Assembly: GCA_037039685.1 (NCBI GenBank)
Contig: JAWNGF010000005.1
Span: forward strand, 1,736,001-1,800,000
From: Ceratobasidium sp. AG-K
Lineage: Eukaryota > Basidiomycota > Agaricomycetes > Cantharellales > Ceratobasidiaceae
Direction: 5' to 3'
Length of the DNA stretch: 64,000 bases
The notes below the pieces were generated by a model. That model was not told where the DNA came from. It worked only from the letters and a program-made list of their open reading frames with translations, and did not search any database. Below are positions 35,384 through 44,729 of the stretch, one piece after another; within the stretch, counting starts at the first letter, position 1; every line of letters begins with the position of its first letter. The position numbers were made by a program, and so were the translations under genes.

Positions 35384-36787
35384 TTACGCGGATACTGATT
35401 TAGATGAACTTGATCCTCCAAGTGAACGAATCTCCTTTAACCGCTGTAAAAGCGTGCACGCGGTCGGTCGGTCGGCTGGGCTGTTTGCCCAACATTCCTG
35501 CATGACATCCCATACACCATCTGAAATAGGCATTCCTGTGGGCTCGCGGTTGCAATCTAACTTCATAATCGCTGGAAGTTCGCCTCTTCGTTGTCTGATG
35601 AGTGCATTGATTATATTAAGACTTTGAGGCCTTCCTTTCTTCTCATACGGTATAGTATTCATTTGAATCTAGAAGCGAGGTAATATCACGCTCTTTTGGC
35701 GGGTAAAGAACCTCATACCTCCATAGCTACGCAGCCAAAGGCCCACACGTCTGAAAAAGTCGTTCGAGGCGATGTTCGTACTTCTGGACTATCCCATTGT
35801 GGTGTTCCCACACGGTCTTCCGGATTTTGATGGCACAAACAGTGCAGACTTGAGGAGCCAAAGTCAGTGATCTTTGCGCTATGTTGACAATCACCTGTAA
35901 CTTCGATCAGGACATTAACCTGTGATCTTATGTTAAAACCTCTGTGATTACGGGTCAGCTGGAACAACTCTGTCGTACCCCTTTGAGATCACCATGAACA
36001 ACCGAATTTTCATGAATATGCTTAAGGCCTTGTGCGACCCCTATTAGCTGTGGTAAGTATTATATATGGAGGAATCGGATCACCATCAGTAGGCAACGGT
36101 TCACCAGCTACCGGAACGTGCTTACGATTTCAAGCCTGAGTTGGCAACTTCGACTATTTCTATGCAGAAACTAATGGAATTAAAGCTAGACATCATATTA
36201 CCACAATCATACATAACAATACTAACTTCTCGGGAGGACCCCTCCTGGTAGTACCTGCAGACAACCAACGGCGGCGTATATATACCTGGCCACTGGTCGA
36301 CTGAAGCGATGCCAAGGAAAGGGGCGATATTTGGGTGATCGCCCAACAGTCTCCAGATCTTTAGTTCGTTTTGCACGAAATGGACGGGATCCTGAAGGGT
36401 GTAAGTGGAGCTATTTGTGGCCGGGGGATGGGGATGACTTACCTCCTCGTCCAGAGGCCGTATTCCTTTAACCGCAACCTGTGCCGCAGGACGAGAATAA
36501 GGTGGGTATTGGACTCTATTCACCCACAGTAACTAGCATGTAATACCAACCAACTGAGGTGGTTCAAAAGCATTCAATTTCATACTAAGTGGTTCCGCCT
36601 AAATATAAATTGGAGACTTTTCGTAATTTAATGATACATACCAATAAATATCTGAATATGGTCCTTGATAGACACATTTGCCGACTTGGGTGCCAAACTG
36701 GTCACTCCGGAATCCATTGGGTTGATCGCTCAGCCAGTGGTGAACATTGCAGACCCAAGATTCACGGCGAGTAAATTCATTTAGCAT
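35384..36787 (-). CDS. Protein kinase (tyrosine-kinase-like group), apparently catalytic
   Basis: ATG 36787 (MLNEFTRRESWVCNVHHWLS). A degenerate Gly-rich loop, VGKCVYQGPYSDIYWG, spans the first intron. Then VQYPPYSRPAAQVAVKGIRP supplies the beta-3 Lys (VAVK), ELKIWRLLGDHPNIAPFLGI the alpha-C region and beta-4, and LIGVAQGLKHIHENSVVHGD plus LKG the catalytic loop (HGD in place of HRD, as in many fungal TKL kinases). VNVLIE and AKITDFGSSS give the Asn and the DFG. GTPQWDSPE replaces the APE region, SDVWAFGCVAMEV and RPTACTLLQRLKEIRSLGGS close the C-lobe. Key catalytic residues (Lys, Asp, Asn, DFG Asp) are visible. It is head-to-head with a pseudokinase-TPR gene 192 bp away. Several exons; stop at 35384. 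Confidence 0.78.
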
Positions 36788-36979
36788 GTGAGCAGATTGT
36801 TTTTATATAGCAGTTAGGTAGGATCACAATTGCGATAGTTGTATACGTGGCGTGATAACGTGGGAGGCGCCACTGACTCAACTCATGTGCAAGCCTAGGG
36901 CCACGTGATTCGACCCGCACCTACCGCCGTCCTCCCTCCATTGACCAGAAAAGCTTTTCGTTCCATATTTGGTGTATTT
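36788..36979. promoter_or_regulatory. Bidirectional promoter between kinase and pseudokinase
   Basis: Only 192 bp separate the two divergent start codons (36787 minus, 36980 plus), so regulation is likely shared. A CACGTG palindrome sits at 36902-36907, and related CGTG cores (ACGTGGCGTGATAACGTGG) lie at about 36844-36862. E-box-binding (bHLH) control is an inference from the motif. Confidence 0.45.
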
Positions 36980-38998
36980 ATGGGGAAATCTCACCGTCAC
37001 ATCGTAGTCGAGCCTCGTGCTAGCCCACCTGACGAGTTCATGCCCCCCGAGCCAGTTAGAATTAATAGCATGCTCATGGCGCTATTTACGCGAATGACGA
37101 ATGTATTCCCAAGTTCCCGCCTATTAAACCCATATGGCCTATCGGTCCCTAATCTGCTCCGTGTGGTTGGACTTTCAACCCCTGGCTTGCTTCGTATCTC
37201 TGGATTAGCAGTCCCTGGCCTGCTCCGCCCAGCTGAACCATCGATCCCCGACCTTCAAGTTTCCCCTCTATCGACATCCGGCCAAAATTCGCCGGTCTCC
37301 CTGGACCAGAAGATTATTGCATTTTGCCCAATGCATGCGGGAAAAGACTTGGTGTATCTTAACCGAGGAGCTGCAAGTGAGGTATGGTTGTAAGTGGTCT
37401 TAGTCACTGTTCGGAAGAAATTGACCTCCATAACATTGAATACCTTGGTTAGAGTCAACAAGGGACAACTGGAAAATCCACCGGTGGTAAGCATCGTGAT
37501 TCGCTTGTCGAATTAATAGGTTTTCACTCGCGGAGTTAGTATGTGTCCAAAATCCTCCGAGTTACGCCGACGAACTTCGATCATTGGACAAACACTAGTA
37601 TGGGAGGGGAGGTGTGTATGAATTTTCTATTAGCTGCCCAGCTCATTTAACAACCATGTCTCATAGTCGTCAAGTCAGAGCTTGACCTGGACGAACTTCG
37701 TGAAGGTCAGCGCCTCAACTCCCACACGGGTGCCACACAATAAGATCAAATTACTGAACGTAGCAGATCTACGAGGATAAAGTGTCGGAGTGGGTCTCAT
37801 TGGACCACAGAAATGTTATCCACGTGTACAACAATCCAGAAGATCTTAATTTACGCGTCGAGTATTGTGCTCACGGGTGTATTCGGGAGGTAAGTGATCA
37901 CTCATCATCTGCCTGCTTCCTTACAACTATAGTTTTCCGGGTTAGTACCTCAAATCACCTAGTTCAAAGCCAATCGATAAGGGACAAATAGTTGGGTTGA
38001 TTCTACCAGTTATCTGACAAGTGGACCTCATTCTATTTCAAAGGCTGTTGATGTCTTGGCAGGTCTGGCATATTTGCATAGTCGAAGTCCTCCGGTCATT
38101 CATGGGTGCTTGAATGCCGTAAGTTCACTTGAATTTATAACGGGTTTCCTAATAAATTCTTGTTCATGGTTTTGTAGGGGAAGATATTTGTCGATGAGCA
38201 CGGCAAAATCAAGATTGGCGAGTTTGGCCTGGCCGCGCTATGCTACCCCATAGCACCTTTTGTCCCGGCGATTATGCTTACCGGCTGTACTCGGTGGATG
38301 AGCCCAGAGCTGTTGGACATGGACCCCGACACCGAAGAGACAATCTCGCCCACCATAGCCTCAGATATCTGGGCATTCGGTTGCACTATTTTTGAGGTAA
38401 GTTGGTTCACGTTGACACATACATACGCAGATGAAGTTTCATGATGGATGGCTAGGTTGTTGCCGGACAGTTACCTTACCGAGCACACACACACGACGTT
38501 AGCATTCAGCTGGCGATTATGAGCGGGGAGAAGCCCGACATCCGCAATACTGGATTCGAAAAACAATATGGGGGAGAGGCCTGTTCGATTGTCGAAACTT
38601 GTTGGTCGAGCAACCCGTTCGAGCGACCTCGGACCGGCCAGATTCTGGAACGGTTGCTAGTTGCCCTGGAAGAAATGCTTGTAAGGCGTGATGCCAACAC
38701 GTCAGTCGAAGCAGGACCGTCTTCAAGGACCCCTACGCGCAGTCACCAAAACTTACCAGGTATCGGAGTATTGACTGCCCGGGAGCAATTACTCGGGGAG
38801 GACCACTACGACACGCTGGAATATATGGCAGAGCTAGCAACAAAGTGCAGGGAACAGGACAAGCTGGCAGATGCCAAGTCACTAGGAATCAAAACGCTGG
38901 CCGCTCGTAAAAGAGTGCTCGGGGGAGACCACCCTGACACTTTACAGAGCATGGCCGATCTAGCGCTGACTTATATCAAAAGCGCAGGCGATGGTTAG
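36980..38998 (+). CDS. Pseudokinase with C-terminal kinesin-light-chain-type TPRs
   Basis: ATG 36980 (MGKSHRHIVVEPRASPPDEF). The N-terminus holds four 11-residue repeats (37127-37258): NPYGLSVPNLL, RVVGLSTPGLL, RISGLAVPGLL, RPAEPSIPDLQ. Short exons then give a kinase-like N-lobe (NRGAASEVWLV; WVSLDHRNVIHVYNN; LRVEYCAHGCIRE). The catalytic loop reads VIHGCLNAGKIFVDEHGKI: HRD is HGC and the usual Asn is Lys. DFG is GEFG (KIKIGEFGLAAL). TRWMSPELL, SDIWAFGCTIFEVVAGQLPY and RPRTGQILERLL complete the C-lobe. With the catalytic Asp missing it should not transfer phosphate. After a Ser/Thr linker come TPR_10/12-like units (LLGEDHYDTLEYMAELATKC; VLGGDHPDTLQSMADLALTY); the protein stops after about two repeats, which is short for such arrays. 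Kinase-TPR fusions are common in Agaricomycete NLR-like repertoires. Exon borders between 37390 and 38100 are approximate. Confidence 0.72.
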
Positions 38999-39129
38999 AC
39001 GCAGGATCGCCAGGGATTGGGGGGCAAGCTGGTCCAATTGTGCGTCCGACTGGTCCATTACCAGATAGAACGGATGTAAATGTAGAACGCTCTTCGAATG
39101 TGCACTCACTTCTATATAGCCTTAAAACC
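38999..39129. other. Short gap downstream of the pseudokinase gene
   Basis: No feature recognised beyond the expected 3' end of the plus-strand gene. The sequence after the early stop does not obviously continue the TPR array in another frame. Confidence 0.4.
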
Positions 39130-39420
39130 CCAACGAAGAAATAGATCAGAAGATATCTTCTACGCGACGTCAGTCTTCAAGGTCCTGTTGTAGTATTATT
39201 AATAAGCAAGTGTGGGTTTGAACCCCACATACACGTGGCCATGTTTATAACCTGTATAATAGCTGCTTGGTCAACAATCGGGTATGCCATTCACCAGCTT
39301 AAGTCCAGGCGGTAGGTTGCATATAACGCACCCAGCAAGCTCATCTGTCTCGGTTAGACAAAGGTGTGTAACTATACAAGAAATCACTAATTACGTGGAC
39401 ATTGTCTCGCAATAATATAT
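39130..39420 (-). pseudogene. Relic of the 3' end of an F-box gene
   Basis: On the minus strand this stretch aligns by eye with the last exons of the F-box gene at 42531-44185. CAAGGTCCTGTTGTAGTATT here matches CAAAGTCCCGTTGTAGTATT at about 42548, CTCATCTGTCTCGGTTAG (near 39340) matches GCATCTGCCTCGGCCGAA (near 42730), and further similarity runs through about 39410 (AAATCACTAATTACG versus AAGTCACTAACAAGT near 42766). The coding version ends YNGTLRAGAA; the relic reads YYNRTLKTDVA after two stop codons and an indel, so it is dead. Upstream exons are not recognisable. It lies about 3.4 kb from the complete relative, with a GTPase gene between them. Confidence 0.55.
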
Positions 39421-39990
39421 CATCCCAGCACAGATAAGTTTTACTATCGAGTGGTCGTCTATGAGTATGCAGGCCGAGTCACCTCCAAGGGAGTCCGGTA
39501 GTTGAATTAGCTCCACCGAGGCTAACAAATGACAAATTGAAGTTTGATCAAGAACGCGGACGTTAAATTACTTGGGTTGCGAGAACCGATATAGCGATTA
39601 CTTCCAATAGCCACGAGCCTCAATGAACCAACAGACTCACAGTACCTTGTTTCGTAAACGCTCACATATATTGGAGTCCTCTCATTACACACCTGAGTCC
39701 GAAATGTGACTAGTCCCCCGCTTAGAAAAACGTTACTAGTGCAAGGCCTAGGGGAATACCAATATATTTCACCTCACATTACTCCCCCTCGTTCGGCTTA
39801 TATGATTCCGGCACCCGACCCATGCTCAACAGTTGGACGCATGTGGTGCGTTAGACTTAGGTTCACCTCGGGATGGTTACGCCGATGAGTCGCATTGCAA
39901 TGAAATACCTTTATTAATGCCTGGAATTACTTGAGATGTGGCGGGGTGAAAAGATCTTGTACAGTTTCTTCCATATGTCAAGGTCTCTCT
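39421..39990. other. Intergenic, possibly more relic sequence
   Basis: No gene recognised. It may be a further eroded part of the F-box relic to its left, but I could not align it. An ATG-free open stretch at 39706-39888 has no motif. Confidence 0.4.
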
Positions 39991-40214
39991 AAAAACCCCG
40001 AAATCTCGTTCGACTCGTGAGGTGTCGGGATTTAGTGCAGGTGCTCGTTGGTCTCCCAAGGGTTCGTGAGGTCTCGTGAGGTCTCGTGAGCCCTCGCGAG
40101 ATAAACGCGCATTTTGCTCATGATTGCTCGCGACTCCCCTGAGCACTTAGGAGCCACCACGAGCCCGACGAGCACCTCCCGTCGATCCCGGGATCGCACG
40201 AGATTCTCGGGGTT
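39991..40214. repeat. Fold-back (MITE-like) inverted repeat element
   Basis: The left end, AAAACCCCGAAATCTCGT (39992-40009), is the near-exact reverse complement of the right end, ACGAGATTCTCGGGGTTT (40198-40214). Inner arms also pair: GTCGGGATTTAGTGCAGGTG and CTCGTTGG on the left against CCCGACGAGCACCTCCC and GTCGATCCCG on the right. The centre holds three tandem copies of a CGTGAGGTCT decamer (about 40063-40092). No coding capacity. The structure fits a non-autonomous fold-back element; target-site duplications were not clear. Confidence 0.65.
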
Positions 40215-40757
40215 TGCTGGCGGTCAGAGGGTAGGCAGTAACGTACTACTAATACAGCCACTTCGTAGTAATCATCCACGCTGTAACCCACCTGGCCTTT
40301 CAGTCGTAGAAGTAAGTACCTACCCCGACCAGTCACCGAACTGATGCGATAGGCATTTGACAGCGTGATACTCAAGCAACCTACGCACGCAATGACTTGC
40401 CATTGAGCGAAAGCAGCTGCACAACATCTCGCCATGTTCTAGGAGAGCACTAGCACCGCGTTGAATTCAGTGAATAGCACACACAAAGACTGAGAGCGGC
40501 AGGGTAGCTATCCACTCTGAGTTGGTAATCTTTGTTTGTGGGTTACTGAGTTGCTACGAGGAACCCGTATGCCCGAGTTGGAAACAATAGCCTCCCCTTG
40601 CAAGGTAGCTTTTGCTTGCTGACCTAACCGCCGTTAAGGGACTTTCCGTAGCCACCGGATGGCCACTCCCTGTACCCCCTTCCCCTCTTTCTTTCCGTCA
40701 ACAATCCACTGCCACTGACGTTCTACTTTGCATAAGGAATGGCCATTACAAACCGAC
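40215..40757. other. Intergenic upstream of the second GTPase
   Basis: No gene recognised. The stretch from about 40660 to 40757 is CT-rich on the plus strand (CCCCTTCCCCTCTTTCTTTCC), a common feature of fungal core promoters, just upstream of the GTPase start. Confidence 0.45.
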
Positions 40758-42000
40758 ATGGAGGTTCCGAAACTGATAGCGTGCGTATGGTTCTTCCCAA
40801 CTCCAGAGAAAAAAACTCATATGCCTCTTGCAATTCCTTTGCCTAGACTATTCGGAGCTACAGGTACTGGAAAAACGACGGTCCGTATACATATCTATTT
40901 GACACCCAAACAGAACATCCGCTTATTACCCCCTCTTACGCTTTAATAGTTCGTTAATGACGCTAGCGGCGGCAACTTCAAAATTGGCGACGAATTAGAA
41001 TCATGCACACAGAACGTTGCTGAGAGTGGAGTCTTCCAAGTAGACGGCCAAGATGTCATCTTATTTGATACCCCCGGGTTTGATGATACAAACCTCTCCG
41101 ACACCGAGATATTATGGCGCATTACCGGCTTCCTTACAACATCGTGAGCTCGTCATATGTTCTTTCATATGAAGGCTCGCACCATAACATGCTATTTATA
41201 GCTATGCGAGGGGCTTCAAGCTAACCGGGGTCATATATCTACATCGTATTACCGACAATCGCATGAGCGGTATTTCTAGTCGCACCTTCAAGATACTTCG
41301 AGAGTTATGTGGCCAGGAAACACTCGCGAATGCAATCATAGTGACCAACATGTGGTCCGATCCGCCAAAGAAGAAGGAACTTCAGAACGAAAAACAGCTG
41401 CGAGAAAGGTTCTTCCAACCTGCGATTCAGGCTGGAGCACGCATGACCCGGCGGTCACACATGGATACCGAATCGGCGCATGGTATAATTCGGCTCCTTC
41501 TTGACAAAGAACCAGTGGCAATGAAGATTCAACGCCAAATGGTTGACAACGGGGAGGGATTCTTTTCCACAGATGCGGCAATGTTATTGGGAGAAGAGCT
41601 GGCAAAGGCGGAACAACGTTATCTCAAAGAGATTGAAGAGGTACGAGAGGACCTACGGAAAGCGAAAGAGGAAAACGACCTACAAACCCAAGACGAGCTT
41701 CGAGAACATCTCGAACGTGTTTCAGCCGAGTCATCGCGCCTCGCCAACGAGATCCACTCGCTTAGGCAAGGATTTGACGAGGAGCGTCTACGGTGGGAGA
41801 AACGGGTCGATGCAGCCGAGGAGGATAGACGAGAGGCTGAGAGGCAGCAAAGGGAAATGACTCATCAGCTGGAGGAACTGCGTCTAAGGTTTGAGGAGGC
41901 CTCGGGAGAGGAACGCAGGGTGTGGGAAAGCGCAATCTCCGAGTTGAAGGCGAAGCTAATCGAGCTTAAAACGCAAAGGAGAGGGTGCATTGTAATGTAG
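40758..42000 (+). CDS. P-loop GTPase with C-terminal coiled coil and CaaX box (copy 2)
   Basis: Four exons join in phase: 40758-40780, 40847-40880, 40950-41143, 41202-42000 (1050 nt, 349 residues). MEVPKLIALFGATGTGKTT holds the G1 P-loop; FVNDASGGNFKIGDELESCT follows; VILFDTPGFDDTNLSDTEIL holds G3. GVIYLHRITDNRMSGISSRT and FKILRELCG are hallmarks of this Agaricomycete family. IIVTNMWSDPP replaces the usual G4, identical in position to copy 1. The last 140 residues are a charged coiled coil, and the end is RRGCIVM, a CaaX box (CIVM; Met favours farnesylation). Identity to copy 1 is moderate and the tails differ, so the duplication is not recent. Membrane-tethered GTPase is inferred; the partner and function are unknown. 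Confidence 0.88.
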
Positions 42001-42530
42001 TTCTACTTGTTTCCCAGATTATGCCGATTATATAAATTACTGGTGTGCTGTAAATTGGCGCGCCAATCCTTGACGTGCTCATTGAACTCACTTAAGAACT
42101 GGGAATCTTTGGCTCACCACGCACTGATCGCAACGCATGCTCCCTTGCTCTCATGCAAGCGAACCTGTGATTGTGTTGCAACACGACATTCTCATTGAGG
42201 ATCATATCTACGGACCCGCTCATTCGGCAAAGTGACCGACTGATCTGCAAGGGACCTCAACTCTATGAATGTATGCGCACCTAACCAGGCTCATTCAGTG
42301 CAACCAATGGTCGATGGACTAATTGTCGAGCAAGCCAGAGGCCAGGCACCAATTTAATTATTACATGCCCAGGATGCATAACCCACTCTGTTGAAGATAG
42401 ATTGATAAAACAAACAACGACGTCTACAAGGACACGGGGTACAACCACACTATATACAACATCTACTTCATATATACTAAATCTAGATAGCCCAAAATCC
42501 CTAAAGAAAAAAATTATCGGAAAATATTCT
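42001..42530. other. Convergent intergenic gap
   Basis: Lies between the 3' ends of the GTPase (plus) and the F-box gene (minus). AT-rich towards 42360-42530. No coding or repeat feature recognised. Confidence 0.5.
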
Positions 42531-44185
42531 CTACGCAGCGCCGGCCCTCAAAGTCCCGTTGTAGTATTGAGCAAGTGTGACCTTGAACTCTTCATACTCG
42601 GGTCCGTGGTTGTATCCTCTACAATAACACTTGATGTTTACGACTCGCCACATCTTGGTCAAGAATCTATTGTGCTGTTCGTCAGACTAAGTTCAACAGT
42701 AAAGATGGTTCAACTCACTTAGCAAACGCATCTGCCTCGGCCGAATTAAACGTATGTACGCATCTAAAGTCACTAACAAGTTCTAGCTCTTGGTTGGGTC
42801 GGATATCTGTTTGAGGCGCGGTATCCTCGGCGATAAGCTCAGGGGGTATAACCGATTCCATTTGTAAAAGCAAGCAGTTCAGACGAGGGAGATAGGAAGA
42901 GACTGTAACGAGTTCGTCGAATGTTGTTCCAGCGTGTTTAATTTCAAGAACCTCGAGGAGCGGCCAGTACTCGGCCATTTTCCGCAGGCTGATTTGTTGG
43001 GGAGGTTGAGTAGCCGGAATGCCGTTGACAACGAGTTCGGATAGGCGGAGTGTGTGCAAGGGGTAGAGAACATCCATGAGGCGATCAGTATCAGGAATCT
43101 CGCCGAGGTAAAACGAGATCTTCGTCAAGTGAGGGCTTGACTCGGCGATAAGACTCGTCAAATCGTGCATCTCACTGACGGCGCTTGTCGACCCCGGCCA
43201 ATTGGTGGATAAGCTAATCTGGGTCAAGTGAGATACGATCGGAGTTTGCCAAAGCCGGAAAAACGGTTCCGTCGCCCCGCAAAGAACGCGAAGAGAATTC
43301 AGCCGACACGAGGCCGAGTCCGGCAATGTGGGGACTTCTAACGTGGTGCTTAATTCTGGGATTTCCAATTCTCGGAGGCTGGGCATTCCCACGATGTGTT
43401 TCAGCGCTCGAGTGATTAGCGCGCCGGGAACGATAGGAATGGATGCGGGGTCGTCAAGGGACGGCTCCGTGAGCTGGTTAATAGTGGGCTCGGGATTATA
43501 GAGCTTGAGGCGCCGGAGATTTTTGGAGCATTTGGCAAGAATTCCGTCCATGAGGTTCAGGTACCGCTCAATATTGCCCGGCGAGTCGTTCGCAAAGTTC
43601 CTGAAAACCTCCAAAACGCAGAGAGAAGGGGGTACCAAGACGCGAGCCAGTCGGCGCAAGGTTTGCTGGATGTAATGGTCTCGTGACGCTCCATGACCTC
43701 CATACGCTTGAGGTTGGGTAGGAGCACATGGTTGCGAGTGTAGCATTGAACCGACGACCACCCAGGCAAGTGGCGCTGTTGATAGTATTCGTTGTCGTGA
43801 CTCCAGTTGGAAGAGACGGTTACGTGCCGAATGAACGGAGCATATAGGCTGAGGCGGTCGAAAAAATCGGGTGGAAGGACGGCGGGAATATTGATCTGTG
43901 CCAGCAAAGCAGTCCGTTATCTCTACAAATTCGGGCTGAAAAACAGTGGTTACCAACCTCAAACTTGGTGGTTTTTTCGTCCGAATGGACCACCAATGCG
44001 TTGGGAAGGAGATTGAGCACGTCCTTGTCTTCTACAGAGCCCGAGCTCCAGAGCTGTCTAGAGGCTGAATGAAAGAAACACCGGGAAGAGCGCGCGAGCT
44101 GGGCGAGCTCTGCGCGCGACAGATAGAGACAGACGTTCTCCAGGATCTCAGGGAGGACAAGACAGTGCGAAAGAGTAGTTGACAT
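42531..44185 (-). CDS. F-box/LRR-like protein, with an apparent single-base frameshift
   Basis: ATG 44185 opens MSTTLSHCLVLPEILENVCL and continues YLSRAELAQLARSSRCFFHS, a clear F-box. An intron of about 56 bp leads to INIPAVLPPDFFDRLSLYAP and LLPNLKRMEVMERHETITSS. Leucine-rich sequence then continues in a different frame (PPSLCVLEVFRNFANDSPGN; KNLRRLKLYNPEPTINQL; MPSLRELEIPELSTTLEVPT; HLTQISLSTNWPGSTSAV; PLLEVLEIKHAGTTFDELVT). The switch falls at about 43627-43640, next to a CCCCC run on the coding strand, and one extra base there would restore the frame. The final intron (about 42716-42660) leads to a terminal exon KFLTKMWRVVNIKCYCRGYN ending YYNGTLRAGAA. Either a sequencing or assembly slip or a recent loss-of-function change. 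Probable SCF ligase substrate receptor. Confidence 0.68.
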
Positions 44186-44729
44186 GGTGTCAAGTCTGAA
44201 AATGAAAAGTCAGGGGGTAGGTGGGGCAGGGGCGGAGTGGTGCGAGTGGGGTGTGGAGACGACGCGTGACATATTTATGTAATACAGGCATCCACCATCA
44301 CGTGGTTGATTTAATAATGAGATGTTTTGTGTGGAGGTACAAAAAGTATTCAGGAGTGCATTCACTGGGGATTGAATGAAGCGAATTATAGCTCAGAGTA
44401 CGACTGGCTGGTATACCCCTTTTAGGAACTGACATGTGGCCCGCCATAAAATGGGACAATTGACAATGGCTATTTCGTCTCAACCGTAATCTGGATACTT
44501 TCCCCGATTTCGACAACCCGGTGCAGCACTAAACACATGATGCAACTTTTGCCTTGATCGCTGATACATAAACCATCAAAAGCCGTAACTTACTAGCAAA
44601 TTTTGTGTTATCTCTCGACTGCACGCTTTGCAATGTTGTGAATTTGCGATTGCGACTGACCCACGTGATGGTGGTGGCTGTCGTCGCGTCGGCGAAGAGC
44701 CAAAGTCCGATCTTCAACATCTCCACAAC
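44186..44729. promoter_or_regulatory. Divergent promoter region, F-box gene and kinesin
   Basis: This 544-bp stretch separates the divergent start codons of the F-box gene (minus) and the kinesin (plus). GGGG-rich patches (about 44217-44260) lie close to the F-box start. No coding sequence or clear palindrome was identified, so only position supports the call. Confidence 0.35.

Noticed and set aside
36980..38100. Loss of the beta-3 Lys in the pseudokinase
   Set aside because: An alternative exon path gives VVKSELDLDELRE, which could supply that Lys, so I base the pseudokinase call on the catalytic loop and DFG changes only.
39205..39235. GTGGGTTTGAACCCCAC, a 5-bp stem with a 7-base loop like a T-arm
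   Set aside because: The stretch aligns with the terminal exon of the F-box gene, and there is no matching acceptor, D- or anticodon arm. It is a chance hairpin in relic coding sequence.
40063..40092. CGTGAGGTCT repeats as a possible CRISPR array or satellite
   Set aside because: The units are contiguous without spacers, only three copies are present, and they sit inside a fold-back element of a eukaryotic genome.
43650..43962. N-terminal part of the long minus frame 43962-42715 as a continuous 415-residue protein
   Set aside because: Its first 100 residues lack leucine-rich character, whereas another frame there gives the spliced F-box continuation. Only its later part is real coding sequence.
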